A stretch of DNA of 64,000 nt from Sophora flavescens (Eukaryota > Streptophyta > Magnoliopsida > Fabales > Fabaceae). Below are positions 42,155-52,682 of this stretch, piece after piece. The stretch lies in assembly GCA_030762895.1 (NCBI GenBank), contig CM061068.1:79261228-79325227 (forward strand). Direction: 5' to 3'. The notes under the pieces are model-generated. The model did no database searches. It saw only the letters and a list, made by a program, of their open reading frames with translations, and was not told where the DNA came from. A program made the translations under genes and the position numbers. How positions within the stretch are numbered: position 1 is the first letter of the stretch; each line of letters starts with the position of its first letter.

Positions 42155-42709
42155 ATCTCCCCCTTTTTGATTATGACAAACCTTTTAACAAATTATAAGA
42201 TCAGAGTATAAGTGTAGCATACGCTAAGTGTTTTGACAGCTTTATATCATGGTATCAAAGCAGTCGGAGCGTAATATATCGAGCAAAAAATATTATCAGA
42301 GCAGAATTTGATTTACTCCCCATTAATCATGTAAGCTTTTAAGCTCCCCCTCAACATATGCATGTATAATTCGTTTTCTCTATATCATACTTTTTTCTTC
42401 ATTTATAATTTGTTATTATCCCCTTTCTCTATATCATACTTTTTCTCCCCTTTTTGGCATCATAAAAAAGGTAAAGAAAAGAAACATTTAAAGCGATAGA
42501 GAATGTAAGTATTTAAACATTCAAACTTAGCATATAAAATTGTTCATGATAGAGGGACAGGTGCAGGGGCAAATCAAAAAGATGCGTCCAACTCGCATAG
42601 ATGTTCCAAATCTCTCTTCTGATCATTCATAGATATTCTAAATCAAATCATACAAGAATCAGAGCATATTTATACGAAGATACAGTCATATAATTAGTTT
42701 CTTTAGAGA
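42155..42709 (-). other. Polypurine tract and 3' non-coding region of element D
   Basis: The minus-strand polypurine tract AAAAAGGGGGAGAT abuts the LTR at 42155-42168. The rest has no ORF. Confidence 0.75.
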
Positions 42710-42901
42710 TTAGATGTAGGATTGATCGATTATGCCCAATTCTCTTCTAATGAAAAAGAAGCTTTCCTTGTTCAAGGGCTTGGTAAAGATATCATCAAGT
42801 TGCTTAGTTGTATCAACATATTCAATCTCAATTTCCCTACTTTGTATATGGTCTCTAATGAAATAATGTCTGATTTCTATGTGTTTAGTTCTAGAGTGCA
42901 T
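42710..42901 (-). pseudogene. pol: Element D RNase H C-terminal end
   Basis: 63 codons in the frame following the RT ORF: Arg-Thr-Lys-His-Ile-Glu-Ile-Arg, Asp-Asp-Ile-Phe-Thr-Lys-Pro-Leu, then a C-terminus, the conserved end of copia RNase H. A stop/frame break at about 42905-42917 separates it from the rest. Confidence 0.88.
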
Positions 42902-42916
42902 TAGGGGATTCTTAGT

Positions 42917-43939
42917 TTAGTTAACTGCACTCGTATTGTCACATCTAATAGGAACTTGGTTTAGTTGTACACCATAATCAACTAATTTTTGTTTCATCCA
43001 TAAACCCTGTGCACAACAGCTACCAGCTGCTACATATTCAGCCTCTGTAGTGGATAAAGCCACACTAGATTGTTTCTTACTGAACCATGATACTAATGAG
43101 TTTCCTAGTAAATGGCAAGTTCCACTAGTACTCTTTCTATCTAGTTTACAACTAGCAAAATTAGAGTATGAATAGCTAATTAAAGTACATGTAGCTCCTT
43201 TGGGATACCATAATCCCATGTCTTTTGTTCCTAACAGATACTTAATTATCCGTTTAACTGCTGTTAAGTGTGATTCTTTTGGATTTGCTTGATACCTAGC
43301 ACACATGCATATACTAAACATGATATCTGGCCTACTAGCAGTAAGATAAAGTAGTGAGCCTATCATACCTCTGAGTTTAGAAACATCAACAGGTTTACCT
43401 TGCTCATCCTTGTCCAGATAACAGGAGGTACTCATTGGAGTAGCCATCTCCTTAGCTTTTTCCATGCCAAACTTCTTGATTAACTCATTGCAGTACTTGG
43501 TTTGGCTAACAAAGATTCCATTTTCAGTTTGTTTTATTTGTAGTCCAATGAAAAAGTTAAGTTCACCCATCATTGACATTTCAAACTCACTTTGCATAAG
43601 ACTTGCAAACTCATTGCACAACTGCTCATTAGTAGCACCAAAAATTATATCATCCACATATATTTGTACAAGTAAAGTGTTGTGTGCCTTTTTCTTAGTG
43701 AACAAAGTTGTGTCAACTTTACCTCTTTTAAATCCTTTTTCAATGAGAAAATTACTTAACCTTTCATACCAAGCTCTAGGAGCTTGCTTTAAGCGATATA
43801 GTGCTTTAGGCAGTTTATAAACATGGTTAGGCAATTCATTATTCTCAAAACCAGGTGGTTGACCAACATACACTTCCTCTTGTATAAATCCATTTAAGAA
43901 AGCACTCTTAACATCCATTTGATACAACTTAAATCCCAT
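42917..43939 (-). pseudogene. pol: Element D reverse transcriptase and RNase H
   Basis: 340 codons of copia RT/RNase H: Gln-Met-Asp-Val-Lys-Ser-Ala-Phe-Leu-Asn-Gly, an intact Tyr-Val-Asp-Asp box, Ser-Leu-Leu-Tyr-Leu-Thr-Ala-Ser-Arg-Pro-Asp, and Ala-Leu-Ser-Thr-Thr-Glu-Ala-Glu-Tyr. In RNase H the expected Asp near Ser-Tyr-Ser-Asn is changed (Ser-Tyr-Ser). The frame ends at 42917 just after Cys-Asp-Asn-Thr-Ser-Ala. Upstream continuation is at 43943-44143 after one stop. Confidence 0.9.
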
Positions 43940-43942
43940 TAT

Positions 43943-44143
43943 TCAAGCATAAGCAAGTAGCATTCTTATAGCTTCTAATCTTGCTACAGGTGCATATGTT
44001 TCATCATAATCTATTCCTTTTTCTTGGTTATACCATTTGGCTACCAATCTAGCCTTGTTTCTTACAATTATACCATTTTCATCTAGTTTATTCCTAAAAA
44101 CCCATTTTGTACCTATTACTTGACAATTCTTGGGTTTAGGCAC
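43943..44143 (-). pseudogene. pol: Element D RT N-terminal segment
   Basis: 66 codons with Gly-Thr-Lys-Trp-Val-Phe-Arg-Asn-Lys and Tyr-Ala-Pro-Val-Ala-Arg-Leu-Glu-Ala, the start of copia RT, ending at a stop directly before the next RT frame. Confidence 0.88.
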
Positions 44144-44674
44144 TAGTTTCTAAACTTGATTTCTTTCAAACTGGTTTAACTCATCTTGCATAGTCATCAT
44201 CCAATGTTCATCAATTATAGCATCATCTATGTTCAAAGTTAATTTTTTCATAGCAAGTAAAACAAATCATTTAAGGCTTCATTGATTTTCTTAGATTCAA
44301 TTTGTGAAACAAAAGCCATATGATTATTCCAAGATAGATCAAATAACTTTGATAGAACAATGTAGACATATTATACAATGATATATAAGTCAACACAGAA
44401 AGATTCACAATCATTCATTAATAATGATAATCAGAAAACATATTCAATCAGTATTCTTTCTCTATTGTTACCCATTTTGTGTTCGGTGAAGGCTCTATGT
44501 CATGATTCCACCACACCTACAAAAACATAATTTCATGTTTTTGCTATAGGTACCAAAATATGTTTGGGTCCTTTTGAGTTAGTTGTAGCAATAGTTCCTT
44601 TAGGAACCCATATATACTTAGACTCATTATAAGCAGATTTTATGTAATGACATGTAGAAGCTGTGTGACATTTT
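44144..44674 (-). other. Deletion scar in element D (protease and integrase missing)
   Basis: Minus-strand scraps remain of the end of gag (Tyr-Ile-Trp-Val-Pro-Lys-Gly near 44590-44610) and of the integrase-RT linker (Glu-Ala-Leu near 44265-44280). Nothing of the protease, zinc domain or DDE core is seen. Confidence 0.75.
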
Positions 44675-46327
44675 CTAGCACGGGAAATAGAAATTAACAA
44701 ATGGTGTGTTTGATGTCATAGGTGCAGCAAAAAATTTCTTGAAAGACTTCTCATGTATCTTAGGTTTATAGCCTATTCCAGCCTTATCATAAACACATTT
44801 TTGCTGTCCTAACAATACATCCAAATTATCTCTACCATTTGTGAATCTTGCTAGGTCATTTTTTAGTTTTTCAACCTCTTTAATCAATGTACAGCTAGAT
44901 GCATTCAAGATTTCTTTATCACTAGTAATTCTAGATAGATCACCATTCAAATGATTTATATGTTTCTTCAACTTAGGACATTTATCACATATAGGTGCAT
45001 CTAAAACAGTAGCTAGTTTTTCCTTTAAAGCACAATTTTCTGTTTTTAATTGATCAACCTCTTTGTTTAAAACAGAAGTTTTCTCCTCTAAGCATGTGAT
45101 GGTTTTCTTAGACTTATTTACCAGTCTATCAAGTCTAATGGATTCTTTATGAAGTTCTTCAAAAGCATTTTGCGATTTATCATAAGAAGGTTGATAATCA
45201 GAACTTACTTCACTTTCTGAATCACTGTCATTTCTGGCCATCAAGCACAAGTTTGCCTCCTCAGATTCAGATTCTTCAGTAGAATCTAGATCATTATCAT
45301 CCCAAGCAATGTAGGCCTTTCTTGGCTTTCTCCACTTCTTGTCCTTTGAGTCAAATTTTTCAGTTTTGTCCTTCTTTTGCAGCTTTGGACAGTCAAGCTT
45401 CATGTGTCCAATCTTTCCATATTCAAAGCATGTGATGTTATTGGAAGAGTTGTCACCTTTGCTGAAGTTTCTTTTTGGAAAAGTGGATGGCTTTCTTTTG
45501 AAGTTTCCTTTCTTCTTTAGAAAGTTCTTGAATATTCTAACTAGCAATCCCATCTCTTCTTCAGATTCTGCCTCTTGTGATGAATCATCATCATCACTGT
45601 CTTCTGCTTCTCTGACTTGTGATTTCAGAGCCAATCCCTTCTTTCTTTTATCAGTTTCTTCACTCTCATTTATTCTGTTCAACTCCAATTCATGTTCTGG
45701 TAATCTTCCGAACAGTGTGGCAATGGTCATTGATGAGAGATCTCTGGATTCTAAGATTGCAGTGACTTTAGGTTGCCATTCTCTGCTCAAGCATCTCATG
45801 ACTTTGTTAATTTGATCCTCATTTGAGATTGTCTTTCCAAGACCAGCCAATTGATTTACGATGTGTGTGAATCTCTTTTGCATTTCAGTTATAGGTTCTC
45901 CTCGATTCATTCTGAACAGCCCATACTCATGTGTGAGGGTGTTCATTCTTGCTCTTTTAACATCTGAGGTTCCTTCATGTGTTACTTGCAATGTATCCCA
46001 CATCTCCTTTGCTGATTTGCAATTTGAAACCCTGAAAAACTCATCGCGGATTAAAGCAGATGTTATAATATTCTTAGCACGTGCATTATATTGAATTCTT
46101 TTCTTATCATCCTCATTCCATTCAGTTTTAGGCTTATTTATTGGAGCACCATTAGCATCTACAATGGGGGGGACAAATGGTCCATTCTCTACTGCATCCC
46201 ATATGTCAACACCTGCTGCCTCAAGAAAGATTACCATTCTTTCCTTCCAATAGATATACTCAGATCCATTGAAGGCAGGCAGGCATGCAAGGGAAGCCCC
46301 TTCATTTAAACAGTCATTGTAAGCCAT
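44675..46327 (-). CDS. gag: Element D gag
   Basis: Uninterrupted 550-codon frame from ATG 46327. UBN2-type Gag with Tyr-Trp-Lys-Glu-Arg-Met, Ala-Lys-Glu-Met-Trp-Asp-Thr-Leu and Ser-Arg-Glu-Trp-Gln-Pro-Lys. An acidic Ser/Glu stretch (about residues 245-258) is followed by a CCHC-like knuckle near residue 300 in which the second Cys is Tyr (Cys-Phe-Glu-Tyr-x4-His-x4-Cys). A long coiled-coil-like C-terminal region, residues about 390-510, is typical of SIRE Gags. It is open in full but the knuckle is damaged. Confidence 0.88.
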   Translation of the reverse strand: MAYNDCLNEGASLACLPAFNGSEYIYWKERMVIFLEAAGVDIWDAVENGPFVPPIVDANGAPINKPKTEWNEDDKKRIQYNARAKNIITSALIRDEFFRVSNCKSAKEMWDTLQVTHEGTSDVKRARMNTLTHEYGLFRMNRGEPITEMQKRFTHIVNQLAGLGKTISNEDQINKVMRCLSREWQPKVTAILESRDLSSMTIATLFGRLPEHELELNRINESEETDKRKKGLALKSQVREAEDSDDDDSSQEAESEEEMGLLVRIFKNFLKKKGNFKRKPSTFPKRNFSKGDNSSNNITCFEYGKIGHMKLDCPKLQKKDKTEKFDSKDKKWRKPRKAYIAWDDNDLDSTEESESEEANLCLMARNDSDSESEVSSDYQPSYDKSQNAFEELHKESIRLDRLVNKSKKTITCLEEKTSVLNKEVDQLKTENCALKEKLATVLDAPICDKCPKLKKHINHLNGDLSRITSDKEILNASSCTLIKEVEKLKNDLARFTNGRDNLDVLLGQQKCVYDKAGIGYKPKIHEKSFKKFFAAPMTSNTPFVNFYFPC

Positions 46328-46361
46328 GCACTTATGGCTGTTATGCCAAACTTAAGAGTTT

Positions 46362-46375
46362 AGCTCTGATGCCAA
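46362..46375 (-). other. Primer binding site of element D (tRNA-Met)
   Basis: The minus strand reads TTGGCATCAGAGCT, one change from the initiator tRNA-Met complement, one base inside the 5' LTR. Confidence 0.85.
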
Positions 46376-46376
46376 T

Positions 46377-48249
46377 TGTTGTTTTGGCTTCAACGACTCA
46401 AGGGGGGGTGGGGGGGTGAATTGAGTTTTCAATAAATATTTCCTCTTAAAACTTTTTCACAAAGCTTTATAAATCAGAGTTGCGGATTAGTGTTCTCGGG
46501 ATATTTTACAAAATCGATGAAGGGTTTTTACAAAATCTTGAATAGAAGGTGATGAGGATAAGAAAGATTAATTCAGAAAGATTCAGAATAGGTTCGGGTT
46601 TAATAACTCAGTAATAACAAAATACAATTTATACAGATCGAGAACGGAAATTATATTGAACTTTAAACATCAAAGTTGCAGGTTCTTGAACATAAACAGA
46701 AAGTAATGGAGTTGAGTTTAGGGATACCACACAACCAGATTTATCCTGGTTCAGTCACCTCCACTATGACCTACATCCAATCCCCACTTCACCTGTGGGA
46801 TTTCACACACTAACACACAAGCTTTGCCAGGTAGCTTGAAAAACCTTCACACCACAGAGCACTCCTTCACCTCGAGATACCACACTCTTGTGAAGAGCCT
46901 CAATGTTCAACCTGAGGGATACCTCACCCTAATCACTCAGAGAGACTCCCTCTCTCTTTACAATTAAAAGTAAAAACAAAAGTTTATTCCTAACTCTCAA
47001 TAGTCAGATAAACAAATTGAAGCACTTTGAGTATTGAAACACTCTTTTCACAGTAAGCTCAATAAAGATGATGAATGATTTTCACAATTAATTTCTCAAA
47101 ACGATTTTGTAAAACTGTGATATGTTATTATATTCGTATATGTTGTTTAAGTGTTCCTTTGATCCCTCTTTATATAGAAAACAAGTTATAGTCGTTGGGA
47201 TCAATCAAAACAGATTTGGATCTGATTAACAGAATCTGTTTTCTTGATTCTCGTTCTTGAAATAAGATTCTGATTGTTCTTGTAGAATTCGCGCCCATAA
47301 AATAACCGAGTCCATTTGGAAAAATAGTCGCGTCTATCCTAAAAAAAATAACCGCGTCCATCTTAAAAAATTGTCGAGTCCATTTGAAGAAAATAGTCAC
47401 GTCCATTTGGAAAAAATAGCTGCGTCCATTTGCCACGTCAGCAGACAGGAGTACTAACACAAAGTAATTGGACGTGCTCCAACTAGTAGACGAGCTCCAT
47501 ATGTCTTGTCAGTGGATGGAGCTTCTCATTAAGATCTTAGCAAGTCCAAAGACTTATGTGGACGAGCACTTTTATCACTTCAGTGGATGTGCGCTTGTGT
47601 CACTTTAGTGGGCGTGCGCTTGTATCACTTTAGTGGGCATGCGCTTGTATAACTTTAGTGGACGTGCGCTTGTATCACTTTAGTAGACGTGCACTTGTAT
47701 CGCTTTAGTAGACGTGAACTTCTGTCACTTTAGTAGACGTGAGCTTCTGTCACTTTAGTAGACGTGAGCTTCTGTCACTTTAGTAGACGTGAGCTTCTAT
47801 CAGTTTCTTGGACTCCAGTTTTTACTATTCCCAGTGTTGGACGAGCGCTTATATTATTCCAGTGAGGGACGAGCGCTTTGAAATCTTATTTCAAAAATCA
47901 TTTTCATTTATGAAAACTTATTCCTTTTAATTCAGGTTATGAAAAATGATTTTCTTTCATGCATCTTTTCAAATTGAACTTATTTGTTAATAAGAGATTT
48001 CATCTATTACAACTCATCTAAGACTTAACACTAATTTCTTCGTTAAGCTCTTATCTTGTTGATTCCTTGATCTTCGTCTTTGCTTTTTGATTCCTCCAAG
48101 TTCTTCCTTGAATATTCTCCTTTGATTGCTCATTGAACTTGTTGAGTATTGCTTGATGCCTATCTTTGTAATTTGACACTAAAAACACTTGCATACACAT
48201 TAAGTTGTATTTGTCATATATCAAAATCTCTAAGTCATTGAGTTTAACA
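46377..48249 (-). repeat. 5' LTR of element D
   Basis: 1873 bp, 75 bp longer than the partner because its minisatellite has ten rather than seven units. Confidence 0.92.
47558..47807. repeat. 25-bp minisatellite, ten copies, in the 5' LTR of D
   Basis: Ten 25-bp units in register with the seven in the other LTR; the last four are of the GTAGACGTG type with CTTCTGTCAC or similar. Confidence 0.92.
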
Positions 48250-48254
48250 CAAAC

Positions 48255-49019
48255 AATGTTAGTCTGGCTGACAAGACGAAGTGTAAGTCTAATAGCTCTT
48301 GTGAAGTTGAACAACTGAAACAAAATGTGACATACTTGACAGACTCTCTGTAAAATTGGTTGGTATCTCAGATAAATTAAACCTTATATTAAGATATTCT
48401 AGATCACCACGTGACAAATCTGGCCTTGGTCATGATAAAGAGAAGCAAGATGCATCTCTGAATAAACCAAAAGTTCATACACAATATAAGGCTTTTAAAG
48501 TCCGTCCACAGCATACTGAGTCAAAACTAAGCCCTTCCAATACTTACTACGAAGTATGTGGAAAACGTGGGCATGTGTCATCTAAATGCATACATAACAA
48601 GCATGCAAAGCATTCACGACCTATGATCACTAACAAGAAAGGACCCAAGTCAATTTGGGTACCTAAAGATAAAATAATCTCTGTTGCAGATCTGCTTAAC
48701 AATAGGAAAGAAACAGAAGTCATGGTACTTGGACAGTGGGTGCTCACGACACATGACAGGAGAAATGTGTATGTTCCAAGACCTTAGACCCAAAGATGGT
48801 GGCTGGGTCACTTTTGGAGGAAACCAAAAAGGAAAGATCATTGGTATAAGTAAACATCATTTTCCCTCCATTGATAATGTTCTATTAGTAAATGGTCTTA
48901 AACACAATCTGCTTAGCATTAGTCAATTATGTGATAGTGGGTTTGTTGTTTCTTTTGGTAAGAATATGTGTACTGTCAAGAAAGCTGATGGATCTCTCCT
49001 ATTCACTGCCCAGAGGTAA
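48255..49019 (+). pseudogene. gag-pol: Element C gag 3' part and protease
   Basis: It continues C gag after D. A second CCHC-type knuckle near 48547-48590 has Tyr in place of the first Cys (Tyr-Tyr-Glu-Val-Cys-x4-His-x4-Cys). The Ser-Ile-Trp-Val-Pro-Lys end of gag is near 48650. The protease has Tyr-Leu-Asp-Ser-Gly-Cys-Ser-Arg-His-Met-Thr-Gly near 48725-48760 and ends in the Leu-Leu-Ser-Ile-Ser-Gln-Leu-Cys-Asp block at 48910. Frames change near 48350 and 48700. Confidence 0.85.
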
Positions 49020-50180
49020 AACAATCTGTATAAGATTGACTTAGAGGACCTCTCAAATCAAAGTGTCTCATGTCTAGTGTCCATTGAGGATGAATGATGG
49101 ATTTGGCACAAAAGGTTGGGTCATGCAAGTTTGAGTTTACTCTCAAAACTGAGAAAGCATAACCTTGTAAAAGGTCTACCAAACCTTAGTTTCAAATCTG
49201 ATGCTCTCTGTGATGCATGTCAGAAGGGAAAATAAGTCAAAGGTTCTTTTGAATCTAAGAATGTTGTTAGTACCAACAGACCACTAGAATTGCTACACCT
49301 TGATCTCTTTGGTCCAACAAGGACTGCCTCTGTCAGTGGTAAGAAATATGGTCTTGTCATAGTAGACGACTACACTAGATGGACATGGGTTATGTTCCTT
49401 GCTCACAAGGATAAGTCATTCAAGGTCTTTTCTATATTCTGCAAACGTGTACAGAATGAAAAAGGCATGTGTATAGCATCAATTAGAAGTGATCATGGGG
49501 GAGAATTTGTCAATGAGCTATCCATGAGTTTTGTGAAGAAGGTGGTATTCACACACAACTTCTCAATACCAAGAACACCATAGCAAAATGGTGTGATAGA
49601 AAGAAAGAACATATCTCTTCAAGAGATGGCTAGGACTATGCTCAATGACAATTCTGTCCCTAAGCACTTCTGTGCTGAAGCTGTGAACAATGCTGGCTAC
49701 ATTCAGAATAGAATATACATTAGACCTATTCTGAATAAGACTCCTTATGAATTGTGGAAAGGTAGAAAACCCAACATTTCATACTTCCACCCTTTCGGAT
49801 GTAAATGTTACAGTTTGAATAGAAAAGATCAACTTGGTAAATTTGATGCTAAGATAGATAATGGAATTCTACTAGGATTTTCTGAAAATTCAAAAGGTTT
49901 TAGAGTTTATAATTCTAGAACTTTAGCTGCAGAAGAATGTAGTCATGCAAAATTTGATGACAAACAGCCTGATAAGAGACTATCAAAGCTAAATGAAGCT
50001 TTTGCAGATCTTGATCTAAATATCTTAGGAGAGAAACCAGAAATCAAGACTCATATCCAAGTAGACGACACTTCTCAACAACAACCAGAAACGTCTACCT
50101 CTCAACAGGAAAATGCTCAGAAATCTTGGAATTTCAGAAACTACCATCCTCAAGATCAAATCATTGGTGACCCCAATGAC
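49020..50180 (+). pseudogene. pol: Element C integrase
   Basis: Zinc domain: Trp-His-Lys-Arg-Leu-Gly-His then Cys-Asp-Ala-Cys-Gln-Lys-Gly-Lys, ended by TAA at about 49234. DDE core: Leu-His-Leu-Asp-Leu-Phe-Gly-Pro, Ser-Asp-His-Gly-Gly-Glu-Phe and the Gln-Asn-Gly-Val-Ile-Glu-Arg-Lys-Asn catalytic Glu segment, with a TAG at 49581-49583 just before it. C-terminal: Leu-Trp-Lys-Gly-Arg-Lys-Pro and Pro-Phe-Gly-Cys-Lys-Cys-Tyr (near 49760-49810). Confidence 0.9.
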
Positions 50181-51212
50181 AAGCTAAGAACTAGGTCAAC
50201 CTTTAGAGAACAAAGTTTTTCTGCTCTTATCTCTGAATATGAACCGAAGACAGCGGACGAAGCTCTACTGGATGAAGGATGGATTCTAGCTATGCAAGAA
50301 GAGCTTAATGAGTTTGAGAGAAGTGAAGTCTGGACGCTTGTACCCCTACCTGAAGACAAGTTAGTCATTGGAACAAAGTGGGTATACAGAAACAAGCTTG
50401 ATGAAGATGGTAAGGTTATGAGAAACAAGGCAAGACTTGTTACTCAAGGCTACTCTCAATAAGAAGGTATAGACTACACTGGAACTTTTGCACCGGTTGC
50501 TATGCTAGAAGCTATAAGAATTTTAATATCGTTTGTAGCACATCATAGCTTTATGCTTTTTCAAATGGATGTTAAAAGTGCCTTTTTAAATGGCTTTATT
50601 AATGAAGAAGTATATGTCATGCAACCTCCTGGCTTTGAAAATACAAATCACCATGAACATGTTTATAAGCTTAAGAAAGCACTGTATGGACTTAAATAAG
50701 TTCATAGAGCTTGGTATGATAGGTTAAGCTCGTTTCTAATGGAAAGTGGTTTCAACAGAGAAAAAGTAGACACAACTCTATTTAGAAAAAATATTAAGTC
50801 AGATTTCATTATAGTACAGATTTATGTTTATGATATCATTTTCGGTGCTACTAATGAATTTTTGTGCAAGGAATTTTCTAAGTTAATGCAGAAAGAATTT
50901 GAAATGAGCATGATGGGAGAACTCAAATTATTCATTGGACTTCAAGTTAAACAGTCTATGGACGAGGTGTACATCCATCAGACTAAGTATACAAAGGAAC
51001 TTCTAAAGAGGTTTAAGATGGATGATTGAAAACCAATGAATACTCCTATGCATCCCACTTCAATACTGAACAAAGATGATAAAGAGAAAAAGGTGGAGCA
51101 AAAGGTATATGAGGTATGATAAGATCTCTTTTATATCTGACTGCGTCTAGGCCTGATATAATGCTCAGTGTTTGCTTATGTGCTCGTTTTTAATCTGATC
51201 CTAGAGAGTCTC
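50181..51212 (+). pseudogene. pol: Element C reverse transcriptase, 5' part
   Basis: Frames 50181-50462, 50502-50699, 50739-51029 and beyond, with stops at 50460, 50697, 51027 and 51118. Motifs: Gly-Thr-Lys-Trp-Val-Tyr-Arg-Asn, Gln-Met-Asp-Val-Lys-Ser-Ala-Phe-Leu-Asn-Gly and Leu-Tyr-Leu-Thr-Ala-Ser-Arg-Pro-Asp. The Tyr-Val-Asp-Asp box reads Tyr-Val-Tyr-Asp (near 50826-50837), a lost catalytic Asp. Element E interrupts after Asp-Pro-Arg-Glu-Ser. Confidence 0.88.
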
Positions 51213-51214
51213 AT

Positions 51215-52315
51215 TGATAAGCCTCTGGCTCATCTAGTTTTATAACTAGTAAGACTGTGGTTTTTGTGCTAATTATTCGAGTTTAATCTCGTTTTCGCCC
51301 AAATTTGGATTTAATTGTCCTCAAGTAACATTTTGAGTCTCTTAAGTTGTTTTAGGATATTTTAGTTAATTTTGAGTCAAATAAAGCATTTTGAGTCTCT
51401 TTACCAGTCATATGCTTTTTGTTTCCTTTTATTGTTTCAGGTTAAAAGTGAAGCACTTAGAGTCAAGGAAAATAAAGGAAACAGTGGAAAAGCAATTTTG
51501 GAAGTTTCGCCTCGCGAGACAGCATCTCGCCTCGCGAGCCTGAAGACCATCCTGAACAGCAACAGTCGCCCTTTCTGTCTCACCTCGCTAATTACCATCT
51601 CGCCTCGCGATCCTGAAGGCCTGACTATGTCAGAGATGTCACCCTTTCTATCTCGCCTTGCGAATCACCATCTCGCCGCACGAGAAAACCAATCAATGAA
51701 GATCTGATTCATAAGATTCGCCTCGCGAGCCGGCGAAACCCAGAACCTCTATTTATAGGCTGTTTTAGGGTAGATTAGGGGGGGTACCTTTTCATTGACT
51801 GATGCGAATTATTTTCTAGGTTTTGTGTTACGTTTGTAATGGAGAACTAATCGCCAGGGATTAATATGTTGTAATCGGTTTCCGCCGGCACTTGAGGTTC
51901 TATAATTCCCAATCATATTGCTATTCCCTTTCAATATTATGCTATATGTCTTGTTTGCTTAATTCAAGTTATATATAATAAGTATTGATTAATTTTGATG
52001 ATTATGTGTTCCTATACCTCGATCGCGTTTGCTTAATTCGCGTGTGTATTGATCGTGTTTGCTTAATTCACGATAGCTTAATTCCGTTTGCTTAATTCGG
52101 AAATTAGGAACATATATCTCGTAGTATCAATTGCGCTTGTTTAATTGCTGCTACAATCAAAAGGGATTAGAATCCGCTTAGGGCATGGAATTTATATGAA
52201 TCAACGATAGTTGGGAAACCGAAAACAGTAGATTAATCGTTTTAGCTTATTGATAATCACTTATCTGCACTGCTTTTCTTAATCGAATCTTTAATCCTAA
52301 CCCCCCCCCCCCCCC

Positions 52316-52347
<32 letters not shown>

Positions 52348-52466
52348 AAACCGATTTGAAGGTTAATAACAATCCAAGAGTCCTTGAGATACGATACTCG
52401 AGTTGTCGTTCCCTAACTACAGTTTTTCCAATTACTCGTTTTTGACCTGTGTGCGACAGCGGATCA
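51215..52466 (+). repeat. 5' LTR of element E
   Basis: It includes the CTCGCGAG palindrome cluster (51505-51735), a TATA box TATTTATAGG at 51750-51759, and a C-run followed by (AC)n at 52301-52342. Confidence 0.93.
51505..51735 (+). repeat. CGCCTCGCGAG palindrome cluster in the U3 of element E
   Basis: At least seven perfect or near-perfect CTCGCGAG/CGCCTCGC words separated by 20-60 bp, directly upstream of the TATA box. The partner LTR has the same cluster at 59671-59900. Confidence 0.85.
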
Positions 52467-52469
52467 AAT

Positions 52470-52489
52470 TGGCGCCGTTGCCGGGGACT
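52470..52489 (+). other. Primer binding site of element E (tRNA-Asp)
   Basis: TGGCGCCGTTGCCGGGGACT, three bases after the LTR end. Confidence 0.93.
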
Positions 52490-52682
52490 CTTGTTGTTAT
52501 TTTCGCATTTTTCTTTTTGGTTTTTTGCTGAATTAGTTCTGGCTACTAGGTCTGGTTGTTCTGACTTGTTTGACTTTGATCCTGAAATTGAGAGAACTTT
52601 GCACACACGCCGTAGAGAAATTCGGGCTAGCACTAGTTCACCAACCAGTAGTGATTCTGATTCTGAACTTACTTTTGATAAC

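Larger units (their letters stand above)
40357..48249 (-). mobile_element. SIRE-like Ty1/copia element D, protease and integrase deleted
   Basis: 7893 bp on the minus strand. LTRs are 40357-42154 (3', 1798 bp) and 46377-48249 (5', 1873 bp); the TSD is CAAAC (40352-40356 and 48250-48254). Ends are TGTTRTTTTGG...TTTAACA on the plus strand. The primer site resembles the tRNA-Met complement, and a G-rich polypurine tract abuts the 3' LTR. A complete gag frame and RT/RNase H remain, but the protease-integrase region is missing between 44144 and 44674. Confidence 0.92.

Noticed and set aside
41538..47807. 25-bp repeats considered as a CRISPR-like array
   Set aside because: Units are contiguous without spacers, inside plant LTRs.
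51372..51707. 111-codon ORF in both LTRs of element E (also 59538-59873)
   Set aside because: It is made largely of the CTCGCGAG repeat region upstream of the TATA box; no coding signature.
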